Counted from the first letter of the stretch, positions 24,190 through 31,567 are shown. The stretch: DNA of 33,280 nt from Chloroflexota bacterium (GCA_005880855.1 VBGM01000024.1:1-33280); one strand, 5' to 3'. Notes: generated by a model from the sequence alone, not told the origin. Program-made: numbers and translations.

Positions 24190-24733
24190 CCGGATCCACC
24201 TTCGCGGCCGCGCGCAGGGCGCGCAGCTGCATGACCTTGACCGCACCCACGGTTGAACGCATCTCAGCGGCCACTTCCCTCAGGGAATACCCGTGCAGGA
24301 AACGCAGCTCGAGCACGCGCCGATAGTTGTCGCTGAGCGCCGCCAGGATTCGCTGGGCTCGCTCAGTCGATTCATCTGACGGCGGACCCTGCGGCACCGC
24401 CATCGCCAGGTCCTCGTGCAGCTCAGCCTGCGAGAGACCGAGGCGCGTGCTCCAGAAGGCACCTAGCACGGAGCGCGCAGTCGCGAAGAGGTAGCCGCGG
24501 ATCGCGCTCGCCGGCGCCCCCTGACGCAGGCGCGGGATTGCCTTCAGCGCCACCTGCTGGGTGAGGTCTTCAGCGTCGGCTCGATTGCCCACCCGCGCGT
24601 AGATGAACGCGTACACCAGCTCGAGCTCGTCGAGCGCGATGTCGGTGGCGCGGGTCGCGCTTGGGAGCTCGACGACCTCTCCCGGCTCGGAAGGCGCACC
24701 TGTATCGCTGGAGCTCCCCTGTTCTGTGGTCAT
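24182..24733 (-). CDS. ECF-type RNA polymerase sigma factor
   Basis: 183 aa. Sigma region 2 covers about residues 36-95 (ELVYAFIYARVGNRADAEDLTQQVALKAI, with the DAEDLTQ core), and region 4 covers about 125-178 (LSDNYRRVLELRFLHGYSLREVAAEMRSTVGAVKVMQLRAL, a helix-turn-helix that reads the -35). ECF sigmas direct polymerase to stress promoters and are usually held by a linked anti-sigma. The overlapping Rieske gene is the only candidate partner. The ATG at 24731-24733 is used because the reading frame upstream has no family similarity and runs into the lipoprotein gene, which ends 7 bp away on the same strand. Confidence 0.9.
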   Translation of the reverse strand: MTTEQGSSSDTGAPSEPGEVVELPSATRATDIALDELELVYAFIYARVGNRADAEDLTQQVALKAIPRLRQGAPASAIRGYLFATARSVLGAFWSTRLGLSQAELHEDLAMAVPQGPPSDESTERAQRILAALSDNYRRVLELRFLHGYSLREVAAEMRSTVGAVKVMQLRALRAAAKVDPDA

Positions 24734-24740
24734 CGTGGGG

Positions 24741-25208
24741 CTAGGCGAAAAGGTTCCCGCAGAGCAAATAAGACGCGTTCGAACCCTGCATGTCCGGTCC
24801 CGCGTGGACGACCACATACCACGTCCCGGACGCCGGAGGGTAAGTCGCGGTGAGAGTCGATCTCGTGTCGGCCTCGCCATTCCCATCGGCGACGACCTGG
24901 TTCAGGGCCAGCGATATGTTGCCGACCTGCTGGCAGCTGCCGATGTGTATGTGCGACACATGCGACGAGTTGGGTTGGAGGCCGGTGATCTTGAGCTCGA
25001 TCGATACGCTGTGGGGCGCCGCGATCAGCGTGATCGTCCCCGAAGCTACGGTCTTGATCCCGTTGAGCTTGAAGCTGAGGGGAGATGGCGACGGGCTTGG
25101 GCTGGCGGCGGCCGGGCTCGGTGAGGGCGAGGTTGTAGCGGTGGCTGGGGACGAGCCACAGGCGGACGCGATCGCGGCCAGTGTGACCAGCGCCATCCAG
25201 CTTTTCAA
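24741..25208 (-). CDS. CHRD-like lipoprotein
   Basis: 155 aa. The signal peptide MKSWMALVTLAAIASAC has a lipobox (ASAC, C17), followed by a Ser/Pro/Ala/Thr-rich linker (about residues 20-43). The C-terminal domain has SVSIELKITGLQPNSSHVSHIHIGSC, then DGNGEADTRSTLTATYP and SGTWYVVVHAGP, which resembles CHRD and Cu/Zn-SOD-like beta-sandwich modules, with several histidines that could hold metal. The TTG at 25206-25208 is preferred because it supplies the lysine needed in the signal peptide; an ATG four codons later would lose it. It starts a minus-strand cluster with the sigma and Rieske genes. Confidence 0.72.
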   Translation of the reverse strand: MKSWMALVTLAAIASACGSSPATATTSPSPSPAAASPSPSPSPLSFKLNGIKTVASGTITLIAAPHSVSIELKITGLQPNSSHVSHIHIGSCQQVGNISLALNQVVADGNGEADTRSTLTATYPPASGTWYVVVHAGPDMQGSNASYLLCGNLFA

Positions 25209-25298
25209 CCCGGAAAGTCCGACCCAAGAATGCTCAAGGCGTTACCCGAGCAGGTTACTGGAGGAGCACCGGGCATCAACCCTCACTAGAAAGGCGGA

Positions 25299-25321
25299 GC
25301 TCCCCACTTCCGGTGGGGAGC
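25299..25321 (-). terminator. Terminator hairpin after the DUF4349 gene
   Basis: GCTCCCCAC at 25299-25307 and GTGGGGAGC at 25313-25321 form a perfect 9-bp stem with a 5-nt loop, about 10 nt after the DUF4349 stop. On the minus strand it is followed by TCCGCCTTTCT, a weak T-tract. Confidence 0.65.
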
Positions 25322-25331
25322 CCCGAGGTAA

Positions 25332-26243
25332 TTACGCGCGCCGCCAGCCGGGCCGGCCGGCGCGTCGCCAGACCAGGAACCCAAGGCCGAGCAGGATCAG
25401 GACCGGACCGATCGCGCCCAGGCCGGTGATCAAGTAGTTGATCGTAGTCACGAAGTTGTGCGCGGCGTCGCTGAGCGCCGACACGAAGCCCCAGTTGTCG
25501 GACGGCGCGGTGGTCACCGGCGCGCCGGCTTCCGTGATCTGCACGGTGATGGTGCTGAAGGCGACGTTGTGGTCGATGTACTGGATCTGGCCTTTCAGCT
25601 GCTCGATCTGGCCGGTGATCTGGCCGAGCTGGTTCTGGACTGCAATGATGTCGGAGACGCTTTGCGCCTTGGCGAGCAGCGCGATCATGGCATTCCGCTG
25701 CGCTTCCTCGTTTGCGAGCCGGGCCTGGAGATCGACGTATTGCGCGCTGACGTCCTGGCCACTGATGTGTTCGGTCTGGACCTTGCCGAGGCCGGCCATG
25801 GCGTCGATCGCGGCATCGAACTTCGATGCCGGGACCATGAAACTGATGACGCCGGTGCGAATCCCCTCGTTAGCCTGAGGGTTCGCCTGTGCGTCCGTAC
25901 CGGAGACGTAGCCACCCATGCCTTCGACCAGCGTGCGCACCGCGGAGAGGCTGGAGTCGAAGGCGCCCGACTTCACGCTGATCGCCAGTTGGGCCTGGCG
26001 GATGACCTGCGGGCCCTGAATGGCGGGCACGACGTTGGCCGGGTTGGTGGCGGTTCCGCCGCCGCTGCTCTGATCGGGCACACCCTTGGTGGTCGACGAC
26101 CCATTCGTCAAGGCCTGGCTCGAGCCGTATTGGGCCACTGCCGGACCGTGGCTGCTGGTCGAGCCGGCTCCGCCTCCGCCGCAGGCGGCCGCCGCCATAA
26201 GAACGCCAGTGAACAAGGCAAGGACGACTAGCAACCGTTTCAT
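25332..26243 (-). CDS. DUF4349 lipoprotein with C-terminal membrane segment
   Basis: 303 aa. The signal peptide ends in a lipobox (AAAC, C21) and is followed by a long Gly/Ser/Thr-rich low-complexity region to about residue 75. The DUF4349 core runs from VIRQAQLAISVKSGAFDSSLSAVRTLVEGMGGYV to FSTITVQI, with an Ala/Gln-rich predicted coiled coil in the middle (LQARLANEEAQRNAMIALLAKAQSVSDIIAVQNQLGQI). The C-terminal segment IGPVLILLGLGFLVWRR crosses the membrane. Family role unknown; such proteins are envelope-associated. The ATG at 26241-26243 has a good Shine-Dalgarno (GGGAGG). A large hairpin lies in the 5' leader. Confidence 0.85.
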   Translation of the reverse strand: MKRLLVVLALFTGVLMAAAACGGGGAGSTSSHGPAVAQYGSSQALTNGSSTTKGVPDQSSGGGTATNPANVVPAIQGPQVIRQAQLAISVKSGAFDSSLSAVRTLVEGMGGYVSGTDAQANPQANEGIRTGVISFMVPASKFDAAIDAMAGLGKVQTEHISGQDVSAQYVDLQARLANEEAQRNAMIALLAKAQSVSDIIAVQNQLGQITGQIEQLKGQIQYIDHNVAFSTITVQITEAGAPVTTAPSDNWGFVSALSDAAHNFVTTINYLITGLGAIGPVLILLGLGFLVWRRAGRPGWRRA

Positions 26244-26266
26244 GCGACCGCCTCCCGATTTAGGGT

Positions 26267-26310
26267 CCCCGCGAACTTAAGGCGAAGCCTGCGAGTTCGC
26301 GGGGCCTTTT
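26267..26310. other. Nested hairpin between DUF4349 and the ABC-F gene, T-tail on plus strand
   Basis: CCCCGCGAACT at 26267-26277 pairs perfectly with AGTTCGCGGGG at 26294-26304 (11 bp). Inside, AGGC-GAA-GCCT (26280-26290) makes a second stem. CCTTTT follows at 26305-26310, so it looks like an intrinsic terminator on the plus strand, yet no plus-strand gene ends nearby. On the minus strand it would lie in the leader of the DUF4349 gene. Confidence 0.6.
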
Positions 26311-26342
26311 GATGCAGACCAAACGCTGCCGCGCGGCCTAGG

Positions 26343-26348
26343 TAACAT
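26343..26348 (+). promoter_or_regulatory. Leaderless -10 box (TAACAT) for the ABC-F gene
   Basis: TAACAT ends 8 nt before the GTG at 26357, with the same 12-base context as the mrp promoter (GGTAACATCCCG). Confidence 0.6.
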
Positions 26349-26356
26349 CCCGACTC

Positions 26357-27943
26357 GTGCTCCAGGTCCGCAACCTCGCCATCGACGTCGCCGCGCGCCG
26401 GGTTCTGTCCGACGCTAGCTTCACCGTGGCCGCGGGCGACAAGGTCGGGCTGGTCGGCCGCAACGGCGCGGGCAAGACCAGCCTGCTCAAGGTCCTGGCC
26501 GGGGAGCACGACCCCGAGGCTGGATTGGTACTACGGCGGGGCACCCTCGGCTACGTGCCTCAGAATCCCCGCCCGCGAGCAGAGGCCGCCCAAACAGCCC
26601 TGTTGCACATCCTCTCCGGACGCGGCCTGGACAAGGCGGCCGCCCGGCTCGAAGAGCTGCACCGCGAGCTGGAAAAGGATCACGCGACCGCCAACGTGCA
26701 GCGCTTCTCAGACGCGGAGGAGCGTTTCCGGCTCGATGGCGGCTATTCCGGCGAATCGGACGCCCGCCGCATCGCGACCGGCCTCGGGCTGAAACCCGAT
26801 CGCGTCGACCTGCCCTTGAGCGTGCTCTCGGGTGGCGAGCGCCGGCGCGTCGAGCTCGCGCGCGTCCTCTTCGCAGACGCCGACCTGATCCTGCTCGACG
26901 AGCCAACCAACCACCTGGACAGCGACGCCAAGACCTGGCTGATGGGATTCCTCCGCGACAATCGCGGCGCGGTGATCGTGGTCAGCCACGACCTTGTCCT
27001 GCTCGACTCGGCGATCACGCGGGTGCTGCACCTCGACGGGGGTCGAATGGTCGAGTATCGAGGGACATACTCGCAGTACCAGCAGGCGCGGGCTCTGCAA
27101 GAAAAGCGGCTCGCATCCCTGGCCCAGCGGCAGGAGGCGGAGATCAAGCGCCTGAGCCTGCTGGCCGAGGTCATGCGCCGCCAGACTGAGAAGCGCGCGC
27201 GCACGGCGAAGTCGATCTTCAAGCGCGTCGACCGGCTGAAGGCGCAGCAGGTGACCGCGCCGCGACGGGAGCGCAAGGTCAAGGTCCACTTCCCGGATCC
27301 GCCGCACGGCGGGCGCGTCGCCATCACCGTCGAGAAGCTGGCCAAGGGTTATGGAGGCCCGCTGGTATTCCGCGACGTCACCTTCGAGGTCGAGCGCGGC
27401 CAGCGCCTGCTCGTGATGGGGCTCAACGGCGCCGGCAAGACGAGCCTGCTGCGAATCCTCGCCTCCGAGTCGCAGCCCACGTCGGGCTCCTTTCGCCTTG
27501 GTCACAACGCCTCGCTCGGTTACTACGCGCAGGAGCACGAGGGCATCCAAGCCGGCGTCACCGTGCTCGCCCACATGCGCCAGCAGTCGGACGCAGAGGA
27601 GCGCGTCCTGCGCGCTCTGTTGGGGAGCTTCAGCCTCACCGGCGATATCGCGCGCCAGGACGCCGGGACCCTGTCCGGTGGTGAGAAGACGAAGCTGGCG
27701 CTGGCGCAGCTGGTCGCGGGCCGGCACAACCTGCTGCTCCTCGACGAGCCGACCAACAACCTCGACCCACCCTCGCGCACCGGTGTTGCGCTCGCCCTGG
27801 CTGAGTGGCCAGGCACGATGATCATCGTCAGCCACGACCCCGAGTTCGTCGAATCGCTGAAGCCTGGCCGAGTCCTCTTCATGCCCGAGGGCCGGCTCGA
27901 CTACTGGGAAGAAGACCTGCTCGACGTCGTCTCGCTGGCCTGA
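26357..27943 (+). CDS. ABC-F family ATPase (Uup/EttA-like)
   Basis: 528 aa with two ABC domains and no membrane segment. First Walker A GRNGAGKT (about residues 34-41), signature LSGGERRRVELAR, Walker B LILLDEPTNHLD. The charged linker (QEKRLASLAQRQEAEIKRLSLLAEVMRRQTEKRARTAKSIFKRVDRLKAQ) is the P-site tRNA-interacting motif region of ABC-F proteins. The second domain has GLNGAGKTSLL, LSGGEKTKLALAQ and LLLLDEPTNNLD. ABC-F proteins act on the ribosome as translation factors or give antibiotic protection; which applies here cannot be said. Start GTG 26357 follows a leaderless -10 box. The lipoyl-domain gene follows after 14 bp. Confidence 0.92.
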   Translation: MLQVRNLAIDVAARRVLSDASFTVAAGDKVGLVGRNGAGKTSLLKVLAGEHDPEAGLVLRRGTLGYVPQNPRPRAEAAQTALLHILSGRGLDKAAARLEELHRELEKDHATANVQRFSDAEERFRLDGGYSGESDARRIATGLGLKPDRVDLPLSVLSGGERRRVELARVLFADADLILLDEPTNHLDSDAKTWLMGFLRDNRGAVIVVSHDLVLLDSAITRVLHLDGGRMVEYRGTYSQYQQARALQEKRLASLAQRQEAEIKRLSLLAEVMRRQTEKRARTAKSIFKRVDRLKAQQVTAPRRERKVKVHFPDPPHGGRVAITVEKLAKGYGGPLVFRDVTFEVERGQRLLVMGLNGAGKTSLLRILASESQPTSGSFRLGHNASLGYYAQEHEGIQAGVTVLAHMRQQSDAEERVLRALLGSFSLTGDIARQDAGTLSGGEKTKLALAQLVAGRHNLLLLDEPTNNLDPPSRTGVALALAEWPGTMIIVSHDPEFVESLKPGRVLFMPEGRLDYWEEDLLDVVSLA

Positions 27944-27957
27944 CGGACAATTAGCCC

Positions 27958-28206
27958 GTGAGTTCGACGCGCCTGGAAGAGATCGTCATGCCCGACCTCG
28001 AGGGCGCCGAGGAGATCACGGTCGGCGCCTGGAGCAAGAAGAAAGGCGAGCATGTCGACCAGGGCGAGACGCTGATGGAGGCGCTCACAGACAAGGTCAA
28101 CGCCGAGATCCCATCCCCCGTCGGCGGTGTGGTCGAAGAGCTGCTGCTGAAGGAGGGCGATCCCGTAAGGCCGGGGCAGCCCATAGCGAGGGTGAACCCC
28201 GACTAG
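27958..28206 (+). CDS. Stand-alone lipoyl/biotinyl-type domain protein
   Basis: 82 aa, almost entirely one lipoyl domain: VMPDLEGAEEITVGAWSKKKGEHVDQGETLMEA, then the swinging-arm motif ALTDKVNAEIPSP with the lysine that is lipoylated in E2 proteins, and VGGVVEELLLKEGDPVRPGQPIARV. In 2-oxoacid dehydrogenases this domain is the N-terminus of E2, but here no catalytic or subunit-binding domain follows and no E1, E3 or lipoate gene is nearby. Its stop TAG (28204-28206) overlaps the DedA stop on the other strand. Start GTG 27958 is 14 bp after the ABC-F stop, so both are probably cotranscribed. It may act in trans as an acyl or one-carbon carrier. Confidence 0.85.
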   Translation: MSSTRLEEIVMPDLEGAEEITVGAWSKKKGEHVDQGETLMEALTDKVNAEIPSPVGGVVEELLLKEGDPVRPGQPIARVNPD

Positions 28207-28847
28207 ATCTTGCCGGTCGTGAGAACCTTCTCTTCCTCTTCCCCAAGCTTGCGGCCGAACCACCACGCCACCACCAGCAGGATGACGACGCCGATCGCGA
28301 TCGGGATCGCAAACGGCGCGAGGGTGGCGGCGACCGTTTCGTAGTGCTGGCCGAGCTTGTAGCCCGCGTACGCGAGCGCGAAGTTCCATGGGATTGCGCC
28401 CGCCAGCGTGGCCAGGATGAACATCACATAGCCGATCTTCGAGACCCCGGCCGGAAACGAGATATACGTGCGCACGATCGGGAGCAGACGGCCGACGAAG
28501 ACGGCCCACAGGCCGAATCGCGAAAAGAAACGGTCAGCGAGTCGTAGGTGGCCGCGGCTCAAGCCCATCCAGCGGCCGAGGCGGCTGAGCACGACCCGCT
28601 CGCCGAAGCGGCGCGCGAGGTAGAAGGCGATGAGGGACCCGGCGAGGTTGGCAAGGCTAGAGACAAGGACCACAAGGAGAAAAGCCGTCACTGGCGGGAA
28701 AATCAGCTTTCCCTGCGACGCGAGCGCACCCCCGAGGGGCACCACGATCTCGCTCGAGATCGGCAGGCCCGCGCTCTCGCCGGCCATGGTCACGAAGATG
28801 GCCGGCAGCCCCCACGTGCCGACCAGGCTGATCAGCCACTGAGTCAT
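28203..28847 (-). CDS. DedA family membrane protein
   Basis: 214 aa. DedA proteins are involved in undecaprenyl phosphate and phospholipid recycling across the membrane. The family signature is present: ESAGLPISSEIVVPLGG near the N-terminus and FVGRLLPIVRTYISFPAG in the middle, with about five hydrophobic segments (for instance VTAFLLVVLVSSLANLAGSLIAFYL, YVMFILATLAGAIPWNFALAYAGY, AIPIAIGVVILLVVAWWFG). The ATG at 28845-28847 overlaps the upstream stop as ATGA, so it is translationally coupled to the unknown 141-aa gene. A cytoplasmic Glu-rich tail (GEEEEKVLTTGKI) ends it. The stop codon shares four bases with the convergent lipoyl gene. Confidence 0.92.
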   Translation of the reverse strand: MTQWLISLVGTWGLPAIFVTMAGESAGLPISSEIVVPLGGALASQGKLIFPPVTAFLLVVLVSSLANLAGSLIAFYLARRFGERVVLSRLGRWMGLSRGHLRLADRFFSRFGLWAVFVGRLLPIVRTYISFPAGVSKIGYVMFILATLAGAIPWNFALAYAGYKLGQHYETVAATLAPFAIPIAIGVVILLVVAWWFGRKLGEEEEKVLTTGKI

Positions 28848-29269
28848 GACTCGGTCCGCGGAGGACGGACGGCGCGAAAAGGCAACGTGCGCACCTGCTG
28901 GTCGTCGATGAGGATCTCGAATCGATAGAGGCCGGGTTTTGGAATCGGCACCTGCGCCAGGTTGATCACGATGTTGGCGGCGAGGTCCCACCCCTGCGGG
29001 TGTTCGCTGGTGACAGTTCGTGGCGGCAGCCCAAGGACCACCGGCTGCTGCAGGACCGCCTTGCCATCCTCATCGCTGCAGTGCACCTCCACCTTGTGCG
29101 CTCTCTCCGACTCGAGCCTGCTCGACAGAACGCGCAGCACCATCGCGCCACCGAACGGCGCGGGGTAGTCGTCACGCCACAGCGTGTCGATGCCGGCGCC
29201 GAGGATGTAGACGAGACCGTTCGGCGGACTCTCCGCGGCGTTGGCGAGCAGTGCCCAGTCGAGCCTCAT
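28844..29269 (-). CDS. DUF6941-like protein of unknown function
   Basis: 141 aa, soluble. It opens MRLDWALLANAAESPPNGLVYILGAGIDTLWRDDYPAPFGGAMVLRVLSS, a pattern I associate with DUF6941-type proteins, then has beta-rich stretches (HKVEVHCSDEDGKAVL, AANIVINLAQVPIPKPGLYRFEILIDDQ). It may be a beta-sandwich of the phage/toxin-associated or transport-accessory kind; there is no catalytic motif. The ATG at 29267-29269 overlaps the amidohydrolase stop and its own stop overlaps the DedA start, both as ATGA, so all three are translated in series. A 401-codon open frame that extends further upstream is antiphase to the amidohydrolase and rejected. Family label uncertain. Confidence 0.65.
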   Translation of the reverse strand: MRLDWALLANAAESPPNGLVYILGAGIDTLWRDDYPAPFGGAMVLRVLSSRLESERAHKVEVHCSDEDGKAVLQQPVVLGLPPRTVTSEHPQGWDLAANIVINLAQVPIPKPGLYRFEILIDDQQVRTLPFRAVRPPRTES

Positions 29270-30495
29270 CGGGAGGACTTGACGACTTCGCCGCCTTTGA
29301 CCACCAGCTGGATGTTCGCCGGGTCGGCGAGCAGGTTCAGGTCCTTCAGCGGATCGCCGGCCACTCCGATGAGGTCGCCCCACGATCCCGGCGCCAGCGA
29401 CCCGACCCCCTTCATCCCGATCGTCTGCGCTGCCACGGTCGTCGCCGAGCGGATGCAGTCGATCGGTTCCATGCCGAGCTGCTGCATGAGGAGGAATTCT
29501 TCGCCGTTGCTCCCATGCGGCCCGACGCCGGTGTCGGTGCCGAACGCAATCTTCACGCCCGCTTCGATGGCCATGCGAATGCTGTCGGTGTGGTCCTTGC
29601 CCACCGCCCGCGCCTTGTCTGCGGCGTAAGCCGGCATCTTCCCCGCCTCGGCGTGCCGGATGACCCACTGCGGCGCCACCAGCGTCGGTATCAGCGCGTT
29701 GCCGCCGTCGAGCATCATCTCGATGGCGTCGCCGTCGAGCCAGATGCCGTGCTCGATGGTGGCCACGCCGCCCTGCAGTGCGTTCTTGATGCCGGCGTTG
29801 GCCTGGGCATGCGCCATCACCTTGAGACCGTGGGTGGCCGCCTCTTCGACAGCAGCCCTGATCTCGTCGAGCGTGAGCGCCGAGTGGTGCGGCTGGTCGC
29901 CCGGCGAAAGCACGCCGCCGGACGTGCAGAGCTTGATCCAGTCGGCGCCCGCGCGAATCACCTCGCGCACGCGCAGCCGCATCGCCTCGACCCCGTCGAC
30001 CACCATGTATGGCCGGTCCGGGAGCGGAACCTCGAGGTCGACGCCGCACATGAAATGTGAGTCCGTGTGGCCGCCGGTCTGGCTCAGCGCGCTGATGGTG
30101 ACGAACATCCGAGGGCCCGGGAAATACCCGGCGTCGATGGCCATCCTGATCCCCGCCGGCGAGCCCGCCGCGTCCCGAACCGCGGTGAAGCCGGCGTCGA
30201 GAGTTCGGCGTGCGGTGCGAACCGCCCGCATCAGCTCCAGCGTCGGCGGGGTGCTGAGCTCGCGGGCAAAATCGAGGCCCTCGCCGAGCATGGTCAGGTG
30301 CACGTGGCAGTCGATCAGCCCGGGCAGAATGGTGAGGCCGGAGGCATCGATGGCCTCGGCATCACGCGGGACTGTGGTCCCACCACGCTTGCCGGCGTGC
30401 GTCACGTGGCCGTCATCGATGACGACGGCGGCTTCGCGCGTGGTCTCGCCGGTGGCCGGGTCGAGAAGCCCATCTGCGTAGACGGCGCGAATCAC
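29266..30495 (-). CDS. Metal-dependent amidohydrolase (imidazolonepropionase/prolidase-like)
   Basis: 409 aa TIM-barrel hydrolase. It shows DCHVH (H64 and H66), the probably carboxylated lysine K188 in ADWIKLCTSGG, H229 in VMAHAQ, H249 in ATIEHG and D321 in FGTDTG, which together form a binuclear metal site. The N- and C-terminal strands (IRAVYADGLLDP, GVGSLAPGSWGDLIGVAGDPLKDL) make the usual beta-sandwich. The set resembles Xaa-Pro dipeptidase-type and similar amidohydrolases; the substrate is unknown. Start GTG 30493-30495 is preceded by a TAACAT box 6 nt upstream in the 26-bp gap after the ArsR stop. It leads an operon with the 141-aa protein and DedA. Confidence 0.9.
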   Translation of the reverse strand: MIRAVYADGLLDPATGETTREAAVVIDDGHVTHAGKRGGTTVPRDAEAIDASGLTILPGLIDCHVHLTMLGEGLDFARELSTPPTLELMRAVRTARRTLDAGFTAVRDAAGSPAGIRMAIDAGYFPGPRMFVTISALSQTGGHTDSHFMCGVDLEVPLPDRPYMVVDGVEAMRLRVREVIRAGADWIKLCTSGGVLSPGDQPHHSALTLDEIRAAVEEAATHGLKVMAHAQANAGIKNALQGGVATIEHGIWLDGDAIEMMLDGGNALIPTLVAPQWVIRHAEAGKMPAYAADKARAVGKDHTDSIRMAIEAGVKIAFGTDTGVGPHGSNGEEFLLMQQLGMEPIDCIRSATTVAAQTIGMKGVGSLAPGSWGDLIGVAGDPLKDLNLLADPANIQLVVKGGEVVKSSR

Positions 30496-30501
30496 GAACC
30501 G

Positions 30502-30507
30502 ATGTTA
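30502..30507 (-). promoter_or_regulatory. Leaderless -10 box (TAACAT) for the amidohydrolase operon
   Basis: Minus strand TAACAT, 6 nt before the GTG at 30495, the same hexamer as for mrp and ABC-F. Confidence 0.6.
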
Positions 30508-30521
30508 ATGGCCCGCGAGAT

Positions 30522-31556
30522 TCAGCCCTTGAGGAAGCTGTCGAAGAGAGCGTTCAGGTCAGGGCGGTCGTTTAGCACGTAGCCCTTGACCCCATCCCCG
30601 ACCACCGATCGGGTGATGCCCGCGCCGCGCAGGATGACCATATGGCCATGGACCGTCGACTTGGCGAGCCCGAGGCGCTCGGCGATGTCGGTGAGGCCCG
30701 TCACACCTGAGGCAAGCAGGCGGAGGATACGAAGCCGGGTCTCGTCGCCCAGTGCCTTGTAGACGTCGGCCAGCTGCGCATCGGATCCCTCGCCTGCCGC
30801 CACCGCCGGGTAGAAAATGATCTTCGACCCGCGATGCTCCGCAAGCGTGACCCATGGGCGGTTGAGCTGGCTCGGTACCAGGACCACCGTGTGGATCCAG
30901 CTCTCGAGGCGATACTCAACCCCGCGCGTAGCGCGGATCATCAACCTGTCAGCAGGGAGTTGATCCTTCAGGCGCGAGATGGTTCGCCAGGATTCCTTGA
31001 GGCCCGGCTGTAGGGATGGAGCCAGGTCGGCGAACACGTCCCGCTGCCAGAGCTCGACAAGCTCGGCGATCTGCCTCGCCACATCGCGTGGATCGGCCTC
31101 GAGCAGTCGTCTCTGGAGGGCGCGTGCATGCGACTGCTCGAGATACTCGCGCTTTGCCGCCGCGTCGCCGCGAAGTGCCGCGTCGACAATATCCATCTTG
31201 TTCGTGTGGTGGGCGAGCAGGGTCCGCTGCACATCGCCGGTACGGTCGCCGCGCAGGCGCTCGACGAACCGGGCGACAGAGCGGCCGTCGGTATCGTGAA
31301 CCAGACCCGCCAGGTTGTTGAACACGTAGCCGTGGCCTTTGAAGGGCTTGGCTGCACTGCGCAGCTCGGGTGATGCTCTCTGACGCGCGGATCGGAACCA
31401 ATCCAGTCCGACCTCGTAGCTCGACTCGTTCTCCTCTCCGGTGAACATGATCAGACCGACCAGGGCTTCGTAGGCCAGGCCCCAGTCGACCTCGAGGCGC
31501 AGCGGCTTCGCGGCTCGCTGGGCCGGATTTCTATGCAATTTGGCTGGAATAGCCAT
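30522..31556 (-). CDS. ArsR-type winged-helix regulator with a large N-terminal domain
   Basis: 344 aa, far longer than the usual 100-aa ArsR. The winged helix is at the C-terminus (about 260-335): ADVYKALGDETRLRILRLLASGVTGLTDIAERLGLAKSTVHGHMVILRGAGITR. The first 250 residues are helical, rich in Arg and Leu and carry no recognised domain; they may sense a ligand. No metal-binding cysteines are present, so it is not a metal sensor of the ArsR/SmtB type. The start ATG at 31554-31556 faces a small gene 65 bp away, and a perfect 20-bp palindrome lies between them, so repression of both is likely. A TATACT -10 element is in the gap. Confidence 0.85.
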   Translation of the reverse strand: MAIPAKLHRNPAQRAAKPLRLEVDWGLAYEALVGLIMFTGEENESSYEVGLDWFRSARQRASPELRSAAKPFKGHGYVFNNLAGLVHDTDGRSVARFVERLRGDRTGDVQRTLLAHHTNKMDIVDAALRGDAAAKREYLEQSHARALQRRLLEADPRDVARQIAELVELWQRDVFADLAPSLQPGLKESWRTISRLKDQLPADRLMIRATRGVEYRLESWIHTVVLVPSQLNRPWVTLAEHRGSKIIFYPAVAAGEGSDAQLADVYKALGDETRLRILRLLASGVTGLTDIAERLGLAKSTVHGHMVILRGAGITRSVVGDGVKGYVLNDRPDLNALFDSFLKG

Positions 31557-31567
31557 TCGCCTGTTAC

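Noticed and set aside
26708-27835. A 375-codon minus-strand open frame
   Set aside because: It lies opposite the ABC-F gene, whose Walker and signature motifs are all present on plus; long shadow frames are expected at this base composition.
28844-30049. A 401-codon minus-strand open frame
   Set aside because: Only the last 141 codons are a plausible protein; the rest is out of frame with the amidohydrolase and is Arg/Gly-rich nonsense.
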